A stretch of DNA of 64,000 bases from Bryoerythrophyllum caledonicum (taxonomy: Eukaryota; Streptophyta; Bryopsida; Pottiales; Pottiaceae), in NCBI GenBank assembly GCA_963971425.1, contig OZ020526.1:18319173-18383172 (forward strand). The letters are read 5' to 3'. Below, piece after piece: positions 25,501 to 38,449 of this stretch. How positions within the stretch are numbered: position 1 is the stretch's first letter; the number at the start of each line of letters is the position of its first letter. Under the pieces are notes generated by a model that ran no database searches, had not been told where the DNA came from, and was given only the letters and a program-made list of their open reading frames with translations. The position numbers were made by a program, and so were the translations under genes.

Positions 25501-26984
25501 TTGGGTTGTGCATTGAGCAATGCATGTATTATAATCCGGACCGAAGTGGAGAAGCAAGTTCCATTGGCAAAGATGAAGCTGGGCTTTTATCCGAGGTCCA
25601 AGTGGACAAAATATGGAGGAAGAGTTATCATCCTATGGCATTGTTGGCGCTAGGCGATATCTTTCGCCGGTATTTTGGCAATGGTGACATGTTGCGGTGG
25701 ATGGGTTACTTGGAAGAGAAGAAGGATCCGTTGTGGGATGTATGGAAATTGCCACATGGTATGGGGGGCATTTTTGGGTTGCAGTTTCATTCATTACCAT
25801 CAAGCGAGCAGCTTCTATTTCTTGATATCTTCTTATATCATCGAGGAGAGTATGCTGTGTTTGCCAGGTCAACAATGGCTTCGCTTTGTAATTGGCATGA
25901 GGAGATGATGCCAGATATGGAGAGACGAGTAAGTACATTCTTCATGGTTTTTGGCAACCTTCCATGATGGTCCTAGTAAAGTGAAATTTCGTTGTTGATC
26001 TATAATACTTGGATGAGCTTGAGGGTGGAACTTATGGTGTTTGAGTAGTATATGGCTTCTGATGTGATGGACTATGTGTTGCAGTTGCAGGATTTGGAAA
26101 GGTCTGGCATGATCTCATTGAAATGGCAGAGTGATGGTGGTGATTGGGATATTTATTTGCATGATATATATAATAGATTTGCTGAGTGGCACTTGAAAAA
26201 CCATGGGGTAAAATGGTTGAAGAATGCATATTGTGTGCTTAAATCACAAGGATCCACTTCCAATGGGGATCATGTGGCATGGGACATAGTGAGGCTACGA
26301 ATGGATGATGAAAGCCTGGCAAGCGCAAGTTTGTTGGCGAGCAAGAAGATGAAAGAGTTTCACAATGTAGAGGTGTTGGTCCTTCATTTATGCCTTGGCG
26401 TGAGAGAGTTGAACCTTGAGGGGCTGGTGAGTGTGCGTTTTTTGACGATCGAGAAAATGGAAAGCTTGCAGGTGGTGACGTTGAGTGGGAGTGATGGCAC
26501 AACAAAGAGTGGTGGCATTTTTGATGCATTGAAATGTGTGATGTTGTCGCATCTAAAATCGCTAGTGCATGGTCCTGACATGCGGTGTTGTACCTCCTTG
26601 CTGGAATATCATATCATGAGTTGCCCAAGCATGACGAATATGGACCGGATGGAGTGCCCCCACTTGATAGAGTTGGTGCTCTTTGGGTTGGTTGGGCACC
26701 AATTGGCAAGGCTACCAAATGTCAAAGCCCTACCTTCCTTAGAGCATATTCGTGTTTTCTCTCGTAGCTCGGTTGCCTTGAGTGATGTGGAGGCGTCAAG
26801 AGGAGTCACTTTAAGCGATCTTGAGAAGCCATATTTGAGGGTGGTGGAGGAGATTGTCTTGTATCTACACACGGAATGGGTGATCAACAATTTGGATCTT
26901 GGTCTTGGTAACTTTTCCTTGGGTTGGCATAAGACAAGCCCAAGTGCGGAGAAGTTATGGTTGTTTGGACGTACCTTCAACTGA
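22502..26984 (+). CDS. TIR-NB-LRR immune receptor, copy C (7 exons)
   Basis: Exons: 22502-22597, 22707-22797, 23046-23143, 23727-24311, 24725-25015, 25200-25928, 26085-26984, giving about 929 aa with no stop. Domain order is as in copy A. The N-terminal exons have MEEMDGEEAFERTR and a basic HKRKH. The TIR has FFDQRQHSLPKGK as BB-loop region and the Glu in NWPMIELAEF. Further blocks are P-loop GTSGGGKTT, kinase-2 MFLAIDNV and RNBS-B KIVITSR. Where copy A has MHEIY, C has LHDIY. The LRR exon begins at a tandem TTGCAGTTGCAG acceptor, so use of either AG is possible (two-codon difference). Its LRRs differ from A, B and D mostly at predicted surface positions. It is potentially functional and is the cleanest copy with both TATA motifs intact. 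Confidence 0.83.
23646..23653 (+). promoter_or_regulatory. Intragenic TATA-like box before TIR exon, copy C
   Basis: TATAAATA in intron 3, about 75 bp upstream of the TIR exon. Conserved with B and D. Confidence 0.35.
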
Positions 26985-27863
26985 CGGTGCAATGGCAAAA
27001 GGTTCATTGCATGGCCTCTTCATTACTTTTTACAACTGAAATCATATGACCACAAACTTTTTTGATTTTGAGTCTTGAACCCTTAGAGGCCAAGACATGG
27101 TTGCTGTAAAAGGTTGAAGAGATGATGCAGTTGACTTGGTTGACAAGGGTCTATCGAAGTATTTAAGTGGACAGTCTTCTAACCAGGAGGGTTTGCTTTC
27201 ATGATTGCAGAGTGAGTAAGAATAATGCTAAGGTATTTTTTTGAATACAACTTGTCTTTTCTTGTGAATTGACATTCTAGAAAAGCTGTATGCAAGTTTT
27301 GTGTGCAGAAACAGTCCTCTACTTTTGTGAAAGAGAGGTTTTAGAAGAGACATTGTGCGAAAAATCTCTCCATCTTGTAAATTCTTTTATTTTGTAAGAT
27401 ATTGTATTGCCGCAGGTGTGATTCATTTGGTGTCAAACTTTTTCACTACACAAGGTCTAAGTTGATTACCTTCATGTTATGCATGATATTAGTTCCTTGT
27501 ACACCAATGTTTAGAGGTAGAGAATGGGTGTAATCTATTTAAAACAGTTGTGCAAGGTGTGGAGGTTCAAAATTGCCAGTTCATGTTTTATTTGTTTGTA
27601 AACTAAATATATTTTAGAATGTTAATCCAAATGGTCAATAAGAAGGTTTACACCACATCTAAGTTGTAGTAAAAAACAAAATTTTGAAGATCTCTGAGTT
27701 TTATGTGGAGAAGAAGAAATTGTTTTGGTACCTTGTCCGACAATGTGTGACAACATGATAAAATGATTGACTTGGGTTAATATGCTCGATTTTACTAAAG
27801 ATTTTTTTTTCAATATTAAAGGAAATATATTAGTTGCTAGTATTGAAATTTTCACATTTGATA
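26985..27863. repeat. 3' flank of copy C and start of R1 repeat
   Basis: Shared TNL 3' flank, then R1 repeat as after copy B. No gene seen. Confidence 0.5.
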
Positions 27864-28906
27864 CACTAAAAGTTTCAATTAGTGTAATGGACACTAAATA
27901 CAAACGCGTACACTAATTGTCAACTACGCAATTAGTGTAGTGATAGAGTAGTACACTAAATGTGAACTACTACACTATTTGTGATCTTTTGTAAAGATTG
28001 GAATGTTAACTTTTTTACTCGTGCGAATTTAGCATATCGAAAGTAGAGAATTGTGTGTACAAATAGGTGAAGAAGTGAAAAAATAAAACTTACAAAGAAA
28101 AAATTGGAAAAATCAACAATTGGGAAAAACCAACAATTTGGGAAAACAACAAATATGAAAAAACAACATTTTTGCAAAAAACAACAATTAGGAAAAAACA
28201 ATTAGGGAAAAACAACATTTTCGAAAAAAACAAGAACCAGGGAAAAACATCAATTCGGGGAAAAAAAAATAACCATTTCAAAAGGTCAACTTTTGCAAAA
28301 ATAAGCTTTTCCAAATGTAAACATTTGAAAAAGTAAAGATTTGAAAAAGTAAACGTTTGAAAAGTACATTTTTGAAAAGTTATATTTTGAAAAAGTAATC
28401 TTTAGAAAAAATCAACTTTTGGAAAAGTCAATTTTTGAAATAGTGAATTTTTGAAAAAGTAATATTTTGGAAAAGTGAACTTTTGAAAAACTGATTTTTA
28501 GAAACAGTGAACTTTTGAAAAAATGAAGTTTTGAAAAGAAAACTTGGGAAAAAGTAAATTTTTGAAATAGTTAAGTTTTGAAAAAGTAAGTAGTTGGAAA
28601 AATATTGTTTCGAAAATGTCAAGTTTTGAAAATGAAACATTTGAAATAGTTCTATTTGAAAAAGTAAACCTTTATGAAGTAAAACTTGAAAAAGTAATCT
28701 TCTGAAAAAAATATACTTTAAAGAAATCAAATTTTCATTAAGTGTACTCCGATAAAGTAATCTTTGATAAAGTAAATTTTGATCAAATAATCTTTTGAGA
28801 ATGTACACTTGTTTGCAATTAGTACACTATTTGTCAACTTGTTTGCAATTAGTGTACTATGGTAAGTACACTATTCGTGCCATTACACAAAATGAAACTT
28901 TTAGTA
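27864..28906. mobile_element. CACTA-like non-autonomous element with A-rich internal array
   Basis: The left end CACTAAAAGTTTC and right end GAAACTTTTAGTA are inverted repeats. Subterminal TACACTA/TAGTGTA motifs recur near both ends. The paralogous locus at 16850-16870 (CACATTTGATAGTGTTCTAGC) is continuous, i.e. an empty site. The interior (28080-28720) is a degenerate array of units such as TTTTGAAAAAGTAA and has no transposase. The terminal CACTA and subterminal repeats fit a CACTA-type MITE, but the right end reads TAGTA rather than TAGTG and the target duplication is not clear. Confidence 0.6.
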
Positions 28907-30437
28907 TTGTGTTTTAGCAAAAGTTATCAGAGCTGCCCAATGTGCCCGCTTTTGGGACATTTTCCTTTAAGTTGGCATAACTTTTTCACGAATTGTTGGA
29001 TTGAGGTGAAATCATACTTACACAAAGCTTTTAGTTATGACCATCTACCAAAAACAATATCAAAGGAGAATGTTGAAAATTGACACCGTAGGAACCTACC
29101 CTAACCTTTAAGAGTCCTCCGAGGGGAGTTTTGGGAATTTAGGGGTTAATGTTTACAATTAACTTTTGTCTAAATGCATTGAGTTTTGGTTTTGTTCCTG
29201 TTTGCATTCATTGTTGTTATTGAGTGTTGTTACATGTATGTATATAGTTTAATATAATTATAAGTTTTGATGTCTATATTATTATGTAGTTGAAACACCA
29301 TATGGAATAAGTTTAATTGGAGAATTAGTGCGATGATAGTTGTAGGGGATTATGGTAGTATTTTTGAATCCGGTAGAAGCTAATGAGAGCTCTTGCTGGA
29401 TGAAATCAGGGCTTAAAATGGATGAAATTGATATGATGGATGGAAATCCGATTCAACCAATTTTGATCGACTTCATTGGATGAGGAAAGTTAGGGTTTTG
29501 GAGGGAGATGAGGACGGACTCTCTCTCTCCCTCACTCTCTTCTTGTATTGTAGAGTTCCTGGTGTGTGGGAGAAGTAGGGTGGTTAGAAAGGAGATAGTC
29601 GTGGTTATCTTGATGCTAATCATTAGGAAGTGGAGGCCGTGTGCTTTGTAAAGGTTTGGTGAAGCAATCCAACTCTTTTGTAAAATCCGAAGTGTGTTTT
29701 GTCACTTTGTGCCATGGCCAAATGTCTAGAAGTTAAATCTCATGGTTAGGGTGTTGTTTTAGATGTAAATGATGCTTGGGTCGTGTAGATCGCGTCAAGT
29801 TCTATTAGATCTAATCTAGATGTAGGAAAATCTATCTAACCCTAATTTGGTTATGGGCATTTAGGGTGGTAGAATTTTAAAATGCACTTGTGTGTGGCCT
29901 AAACGGTGAGAAATCAGTCTACACCATATCTCTTACATATAATCTAAACTACATACATAAACAAAACCCTAATAAGGCCTAGGTTCGGGTTTAGGTCTGG
30001 TTATTGCTCTATGAGCTAACTTCACCCTGGACCTTCTAAACATGTGATTAATTTGTGATAAGTAAAATCTTCCCTTTAGCAAATAAGTTTACTTATACTT
30101 AGACATGTTGATGGCTGGACTCAAACATATAATGATGGAAATAATGGTTTTAATGTTTCAAGTCGTGTCGCTTATTTCCTTCAGTAGCCTATAATAATGG
30201 GCTACAAAAGCTAAAGTTTGGATCATAGGAATTGGATCCAAATGGAACAAGAAATGTGACTTTTGTTAAAGACAACAAATTGATATAATTTTGGCCTTGA
30301 CAATCAATAATTAGATTGGCCACCTTTGGCCTTCAAAATAGCCTATATGCTGCGCGACATGCTATCTCTAAGAGGTAAGACTACTTTACACTGATGTTTT
30401 TTCACTCCTTTTCCACCCTCTCTCACATGTCTTTACT
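28907..30437. other. Intergenic sequence duplicated at 16860-18800
   Basis: Non-coding and AT-rich. It contains the empty site of the Tourist MITE near 29898 and a shrunken CT tract near 29518. No gene seen. Confidence 0.5.
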
Positions 30438-30671
30438 GCAATGTACGGGGAGAACCGGGGTTTAGTGTAATGGCAGCCGGTTGATTTGCTTGAAAGTCTA
30501 GTTGAATTGGGAAAGTGTCGGACATGAAATAGGTGCCTTGAGAATAAAATCGGATATCAACCGGGAACCATGTGAGAGTGCCGGATATTATACTGGATGG
30601 AATGTGAGAATGCCGGATATTATACTGGATGGAATGTGAGAATGCCGGATTTTGACAGGATAACTACTACT
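30438..30671. mobile_element. 234-bp insertion with internal 32-bp tandem repeats
   Basis: The paralogous site near 18796 reads TCTTTACTGATGTGAG without interruption. Here 234 bp intervene, with TACT at both edges (30434-30437, 30668-30671). Inside, a 32-bp unit starting CCGGATATTATACTGG is repeated about 2.3 times near 30580-30655. No terminal inverted repeat or ORF. Class unknown. Confidence 0.55.
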
Positions 30672-31799
30672 GATGTGAGATATTATTAATCCATGTGCTA
30701 AACAATATAGTTGTCAAAGGCTTAGATAATTTCTTAGATTGGTTCTAATCTCTATTATTACATTTTGTAGAATGAAAGAATTATGTACTACTCTAAATTT
30801 CAAAGAACCCATCATTAATAAAATAAACACATCTTCTTGAAAATATCATATATGATTTTTGGCGAGAGGCTTTAGAAGATACAACTCCAAGAAGCATTTG
30901 AACCATGATTATTCTTTGTAGTCCAATAGAATGGATGCAATAAACATTCCTTAAAAAGAACCAATCATTGACATTTGTCGATGGTCAATGCGAAGGTAGA
31001 AACAAAGATAATGTGCTTGACGAGCACTAAAAAACTGAAATAAATACTTCTCCGTTTAACATTATTTGTGGATTCCAACAACTCTTAAGAAGGTTCCCAA
31101 AATCAAAAACTCCTCATTCCATGAACGTAGAGAACAAACTTCATGCTCATGTGATAAATTTCAAGCGGTTACATTCATAGTGCACTTGATTGGTAAATAA
31201 TACAAGCCATTGAGATGACCCTTCTCTATATGTAAAAAAACAAGCAGTGTGTAATCAACTTAGCTGCAAGGAAGAAGTAGTGACTCCTGCCAATGAAATA
31301 GCAATGCACCACCACTTTCAGCAGCCTCCAAGTAGATCTCCCAAAACATAATCTTACCATTTGAATCATCAACATCTTCTTGGGACGCACAAGGCTGAGG
31401 CTCTGTAGAGATGGCCTGTACATGATCTGCACCCGAAGGCCTTATTAAGAGAGCTCACATGAAACAATGTCCAAGTCATCACGTGATCTACTGCTTCAGA
31501 AAAAAACATAGTCACATCACTCAACGCTCATCCCAATTTCCCCCTCTATCCATACCACTCTATACACTGTTGGGTAAATCCTAAATTGACACAACCAAAC
31601 TAAACTCACTCTACTACATGGGTCTTGGAACTAAAGATGAGAAAGGGTGTTGACTGATTATGAACCCCACAGAAGCTCTTTCAAAAAACAAACGAGAAGA
31701 AGACCTGTCATATCAAACAGAACTCTCAAAATTTGGAAGGCGACTAACAGAGGATTCTCTCCAGGAAACTTACCAAATAATTGCGAAGGCTATGGTGTA
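30672..31799. other. Intergenic sequence 3' of SAC9-like locus
   Basis: Up to about 31480 it matches 18800-19500. Beyond that it is unique in this window and leads to the SAC9-like stop codon. It probably includes the SAC9 3' UTR; no polyadenylation signal is called. Confidence 0.45.
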
Positions 31800-34700
31800 C
31801 TACACCGCGTTTAATAGAGGCCACTTGCCTAGTTCTACAGTTGGCACATAGCGGTATATGTGGACTCGGTTGACAAGAGATAAGCTACTGGCCAACGCGG
31901 AGTCTTTGGAGTCGGAGCCAACGTACTCCGAGCCTTCGTCGTGGAAGTCCGGGATGTCACCGATCAACTCGAACGTCAGCGCCCGGGCCGACACCGGGTC
32001 TTGGAAGTTGAAGTAGAGCGGCGTCCCGGGTCTTGCTATTAGCAACATGTATTCCCCTACGGGCATGGGCACCGCAGTCATATCTTGCACAGAAACAAAC
32101 AACAATACAACATGGTAGGTTACTTTTCCATGCTAGATGAAAGGTGTTACATGAGGATATTTGTGGATACCCCCTCTTTCGAACAATGAAAATCAGCTCT
32201 AAATAGTTCTCAACTAATCAATAATCAGCTCTAAGGAGAGAAATAAGGCTGCTATCTCATGCATACACTTTCTTCTCAAACAATACCTGACCTGTTTAGT
32301 TTTGCTCAAGGCCGAGACGACTAAAGCTACTTAGACTTGAGTTTCGAGACCACGAAGCTTTGAAGAAGAGTAGACCACCGAGCTCCTCTATTCATTTAAT
32401 AACTATTTAGAGTGAGAAAGGAGCAGCAAAAGACGAAGTAACTTTGGGGTGACCTAACTAGTTGGATTTGGGTTTACAGACCATGAAGCTCGACATAATT
32501 GAAGAATAAGACCACAAAGCTATTTCTATTCTTTCATCGCTATTTTGAATGAGGAGAGACTAGTAAATAGAGGAGGTGACTTTACACATGACTATGATGT
32601 GTGGACGTTTCGAGGTTTCATCTCTTCAAAGGTTTACTACATCAGAGCAAGAATAGATGTATAAAGAAAATGAACGATTGGGTGGTGAGGTAGGGGGGCT
32701 TACCTGTAAAACACTGACACGAATGCGGAGTGTAGTAGGACTAACATGAGACTCGTCTTAACAGCAGGCGAGGGTCTTAGCAGTTGCCCGCGCCTCGTTG
32801 AAGGCAGAGACGGTGTATTTTGCGGCGTATCTAATAGCACCCGGCGCATCAAAACGAAACCCTGCAACAGTTGGTGTGAAGGGAGACACTGTTTGCTCTA
32901 ATATCCTCCCTCCTGCTTGTGCACGCTCCATCTCAATCTGCACCTGCAAAATCCAAATCAAAACAGGTTAACTCGACAATCTCCTGAGATGGAAAAGAAC
33001 ATGTTTACAATCTTAATTCTAAAAATGAGCTCCAGATAGGAGTTACGAAGCCAGAAAGAGGGACTTTAAAAATGAAGACTCGACGTTCATTGTCGGGAAA
33101 TAGGGAATCATCCACTTCAAAGTGGTGAGTATAACTCACTCTTAACCGGCTCATTTGTGTGGCAGCCTCAAGCATGTTCTTCAGCGACATCCTCTCCATG
33201 GACGCATCCAAATTGAGGCTATCCTCTTCTAAAAACTGCCTTCCTAACACCAAAATCCTTTTCGCATGGAGGACTGGAGAACCTCGTTGCGAAACACTTG
33301 GTCTTTCATCAAAACTGAACAGGTCTGGTACTGATTGTGACGCGGACTTCAAGTTGAACTTCAACCATAAAAGACGACATTTTACAGGAGAAGCCAATTG
33401 GTAGCGAACTTGGCAACGGGTGGTGAAATCATTGGGACCGTATATATGTTGTTCGCCCGCTTGGGCAATATCCAAACGACCCAAGTATTTCAGTTCCACA
33501 GTTGACACTCCCACTGGCGCTTGCCAGTACGACTTCAAACATCCACTGTTCCAAGGAGCCAATAATTACTGTGCAGATTCCGATCCCCCACCTGTATTTA
33601 CCTACACAATGTCGACACCAACAGAGGCAACTTAAAAAGACAACAGAATAGCTCTAATAAAACGCCCAAATGAAAGCAACAGAAAGAAAAAAACGAAGTA
33701 CGATCAAGTGAGTACACAAGCTTGCTTTCAAGGTACTTCATTTCTGTGATTGAAAACTTACAGAGGTGAGCAAAGTTGCGTAAGGATACTCCGCAAGAGA
33801 TTTCTGACCACGTCCTTCTGGATTTTATCGGTGACAGTTACGGCACCCAATCCCAAGTTCGTGAGCTCCTTCAACGCTACAGCGGCTGCAGACTTCACCC
33901 TTGCTTTTCTCCTCTGAGAAGTCAGCCATCTTACTCTGTCCAGTAATACGGCATTGGCAACAAGGGAAGGTTCACACCTGTCCCAACAATTCCTCGTCAA
34001 GAAATGGCAAATAAACCTGTGGTATTCTTAAGACAATTCAAGAATTCGAACACGCTTTCATCACAACGGAACCCAGGAATGTGTGACCTTACTTTTTACA
34101 CAAAATGAGCGTCTCCTTTGTAGGAATAACGTAACTTTACCCTCGGGCCTGGGCGTGAAACACATGCAGCGCAGGCTGGTAATCCACAATCAGAGCATAG
34201 ATGCAACTTCGCATTTCGATCAGGCGACGTTGGTGCATTCTTGATGCTACCCATGTTGAGAGGAATGTATTGGACACGACAAGTAGGATTTGAGCACGCG
34301 AGTTGCTGAATCATACGACGCACCACTACTGTCAGAGTCCATCAATTCTTGACCGATCGCTGCGTACTCTAATTTCATCCTCAGCTACTGATTGTGAGGC
34401 CACGGCAAACTGAAATGCCGCATGCCTAACCTGTAGCAGCTCGTGTTTAAGAAAGATATCAATGAAACGAAACACTTACCACGCCAAATTATGACCCAAG
34501 TATCATAATTTCTAACAAGCTTACCAATATGAGAATTCAAATGAACTTATCAGGACGTGCATCAAATAGCAATGGACGCACCTGGAAAAGGTAGGTAGGA
34601 CTCAACGACTTGTGAGGGTCAATCGATGCTGGATCACGTCCTATTGATGTGATCAGAGCATGGTCTCTCTGGGCCGCAGAAAGTCCCAATTTGAGCCGTT

Positions 34701-37700
34701 GAATTTCAAGCTCCATCGCTTCATCATACGTTAAGGTCTTTGTCTACATCACACACTTAGGCTCATGAGCTTGTGCATGAATTCAACATTAAGATTCCCT
34801 CTCTGAAAGCATGATACTAAGAATAGATAATTAACTACACAACCGAGAAAACCACCGACAGATGATGACGTTCCTTCAAATATAGATCTTAGAAATTGCA
34901 AATTCAAAGATCGACAATCAACTATCAGTTAGAACAGTCAGATTCTCAGACACAATATGAACATATGCCCCCAAAAGACGGTGGTCAAGATAATTTACAG
35001 GATCTGAATTGAAGAAGCCTTCGACGATTTCGATATAATCAGCTGCTGCAGTGGGTGACACGGCCTTCATGTGAGGATATGCCACTTGACTCTGCTGAGT
35101 TTGCCACACTCTTTCCTAGCCATGCGTCGTACTCTCGCCCGCTGGAGGAACAAAAGGATCCCATGACAGGAAAGCATTGGTTGCGGTATCAACCAAGTCA
35201 TGGTCAGAAAGAAACGGATTAAAGTGTTTTTAGAACCTGTTTGTACAACAACTTATGGTTCCTCCCACCCACTACACAGGTCGAAGCTCTGACTCGTTGC
35301 TGGTGTACGCTGAACAGGAGGAACCGTTGATGAAGTTGCACGATTAGTATTTTGAATCGCTGGCATTGGAGGAGAGTGCGAATCATATTCAATCTTCTTG
35401 AATATATGATCCCAAATCAGCGAACGACCAAGAACTTCCACCTGCAAATCAAAGAACAAAAATGTCAAACAGAAACTAAATACCACGATATCAAGTATTG
35501 CCTTGTGAGCAACAATAGCAGCATGATGTGTAGCATAACATACATACACAGATAAAATCAGAATTCTGATTGAAGAGAAAAGGACACAGGATCGTCTGAA
35601 GGTTCCAAAAAAATATGAACCTTTGAGAAACAAGATAGATGCAGAAAAGTACCTCAGCGATGGTGACTGGTAGACCGGGAGAACCAGCATAGAAAGTAAA
35701 GACAACCACCCTCGATAGAAAATCGATTTCTCCTTCTTGCTCCTCGAAATCATACAGCCAATTCACAGCCTTCTCACTGCCCCCTGCTCCCGTGACGGCA
35801 ACATCCTCATGGTCTATAACCCCAGGCACTGGATATGCCAGTTGTGTCTTATGCTGACACCGTGGTATATTGGCACCCTACACTCACCCAAAACTACAAT
35901 ACTATCAACACAACATAAAGCAGCAAACAAGCCTATGATTATCACCTACCCTAGAATGTACCATCTAGCATGTCAACGTCCACATTTAGAACCACATGTA
36001 TAAATAGCAAGAAGGTTAGATGACCTCAAGCACTAGATGAAGGTCGTCAAGGGTTCGGCCAACGCGCAAGTCAAATGCGATTGGGGAGGTAACATCATCT
36101 GTGCCGTGGGAAATCGTCAGAACAACTTGAGAAACATGGCCTGGCTCTGCTAATACGCACATGACCTCCACCACATCCACCGATTGTGGACATGCCTGCA
36201 TTGAAGATCCAACCGAAGTATAAGATTTAGGCGGGTCAAGATCTCCCACGATGTCGAGAAATACTTTGAAACAGTGGGAAAATAAGAGATATAAGAAGCG
36301 GTAATAGCAAATAAGCCATCCTTGACCACGACTTTCCACTCACTGGTAAAGTCTATGTCCGTTCTCTAAACGGTTCTAGTTATAAAATCTGTCAAAGTTA
36401 TCATAGATACATACAATGGGCCTCCTATAAATCACAATCGTCAATAATATTGAGCTCATGCACAATGCTTATGAAGAACATGATTCACATAACTGGCAGC
36501 TGGATAGTAAAGAAGGAAAGTATACTTACCCAAATTATATCCTTGAATTTATTGCTGATTAGAGCATTTGAGGAGTAAATGGATGGAAACATGCTCGGTA
36601 CAGGCTTTAGAATACATGCAAATGAGCGTGTCAATACCTGCAGAAACCGATACGTACAAAGTTTTTGCATTAGATCGTAATGACTCATGAATCATTCTGT
36701 CACCTCAAGTTTCCAAACTTGTGCCTTTCAAGGTTGAAAGACCTCCACAATTCATAGTATCATATTTAGAGAAAAAATCGGTGGAAATCGTTCCAAATAA
36801 ATCGTAAGTCACAGAGACTCAAGGAAAAAAACATTCTGCCAAATACTTTACTTTAGATAACTCACGAAGCGATTTGTTCAGTGGCAAAGCATGCAGTTAA
36901 ATTTAGACGTCATTTGCCAGATTGCGTACTAGACTTCATCATTTCAAAACGAAGAGCAGAGCTTTCACACAAATCTATAGAGCCAGTGAGGAACCTGTAA
37001 TGGCAGGTCTGGAAGCGTTGGAAAGTGTTTATGATGTCTGAGTCCGAGAAACATTTCAAGGTTGTTTTTGACGCGTGCTGTCCGCCAGCATGTTTCGATA
37101 CCTCCGTTGAAGGGTGATGGCGAAATTCTGTGCTGTCGATTTCTTACTTTTCGCCTCTTCGCTGAAAATTTCAATGATGTGGCTATGCACTGCTTTAGAG
37201 CCTGTGCAAACATCACCAATACATGTATTTAAAGAGCCAGAATAAGAACTCTGTAAAGAATCAGTACACAAAATTCCGCTGATTTCACGTCAAGCTACTA
37301 CCATCTCCAAACAGCCTTTGACCAAGAAAATAAAGAATATACCGAAATCAATCGTTAGTGCGAGGAAGAAAGCAGATAATGGAAACTCTACCTGCATAGA
37401 GCATAGCATGAATATCTCCCGCAATTAGGAACAGATCAGCCATCTGGGCAATGGGCCCTGCAAGAGTGGAATCTCGAAACTCCTCAACGGTCATGTCAAA
37501 TCTCCGCCATGGCTCATCCGGGCAGGGATGATTCCAGGTGGTGGTCCTTGTATTATGACCAATATAGAAAACCTGGCCAGTGACAGCATTAGAGCGCTTC
37601 TCCCATCCAGGCGGAAGAGGCCAAAGTACCCCTCGTGAAGGATTTCTGTCCAGTCCAATCCTCGTACTAGCTTGGAAATGCTTGCCAGAATCCAAGGGTA

Positions 37701-38388
37701 ATCCCAACCGCCGGCACTGCTCAGGAATCACTTGGATCGCTCCAAAAAAACTGGCGGCATTAGTTCTGTCTAAAGAATCAGCACAGTTGAAACGAATCAC
37801 GCCCCCCTGTCTTGCAGTGATTCGGAAGCCACCAGCCCAACCCCCTTTGTTATGAAAATGCAACCCTGCTGCATTGGTTTGTGGATCATACTCCCCAATC
37901 CCAAACCCAATGTCTATGATAGGATCCTTCAGAAGCTCCCACAATCTTTCCACAGTTCGGGGTTCGCCCAGCAGCTTCGTGTTTGCATGCCAATCATAGT
38001 TCAGGATGTTAAGAGTTGCATCTGGCAGCTGATTCTCTGACTTGATGTACTTGATGGAGTCCACAAAGTGGTCAGCGAGAACAACTTCAGGCTTTCCGAT
38101 CCCAGTTCGGAGCAGATTAATGCACACTATACGGGTCCTATCCCTCTTGTCCTTCACCTCAGGGTTTCGATACCGAGCGTACAGCCTGTTGTAGTAAAGA
38201 GCTGCCCCCACATAAGGTCCCTTTCTGCGATTAATATCTCCGCCTCCGCTACTTGAGACCTGATCTCTGCTCCCCACCATATTGGCACAGTTCCTCTGCG
38301 CCACAAGTAGATACTAAATGGGACGGGACGGGACGGGACCGTGGTGGATCGGAAGACCACACCAACTGCTCACACTCCACTTCGTTTC
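31800..38388 (-). pseudogene. SAC9: SAC9-like phosphoinositide phosphatase, 5'-truncated, frameshifted
   Basis: Exons in reading order: 38388-37392 (late SAC domain plus WW), 37201 to about 36970, around 36640-36530, 36196-36029, about 35876-35653, about 35441-34920, about 34747-34582, about 34430-34096, about 34020-33760, 33562-33005, 32961-32758, 32105-31800. The first exon has NEVECEQLVW, RRGTVPIWWGAEI, catalytic CADSLDRT (CX5R intact) and a WW domain. The last ends KWPLLNAV, like known SAC9 C-termini. SAC9 dephosphorylates phosphoinositides in plants. Defects: frameshifts near 38330 (a GGGAC repeat) and 38213, an extra G near 37060, stop TAA at about 35255, another frameshift and TAG at about 35117-35225. 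The N-terminal SAC region is missing, replaced by the TNL copy D upstream block. The long exon series shows that a nearly complete gene was captured before decay. Confidence 0.85.
38318..38340 (+). repeat. GGGAC pentanucleotide repeat in SAC9 exon
   Basis: About four GGGAC units lie between the LVW and YLWRRGTVPIWW blocks, exactly where the reading frame changes. Slippage probably caused the frameshift. Confidence 0.7.
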
Positions 38389-38449
38389 CTGTAAAAAAAC
38401 AAGCATGTTGTGACATCTCATGGCTACATGTTGCAGGACCAATGGAATG

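Noticed and set aside
28428..28808. Phe/Leu-rich minus-strand ORF
   Set aside because: It is the translation of the A-rich array in the CACTA-like element.
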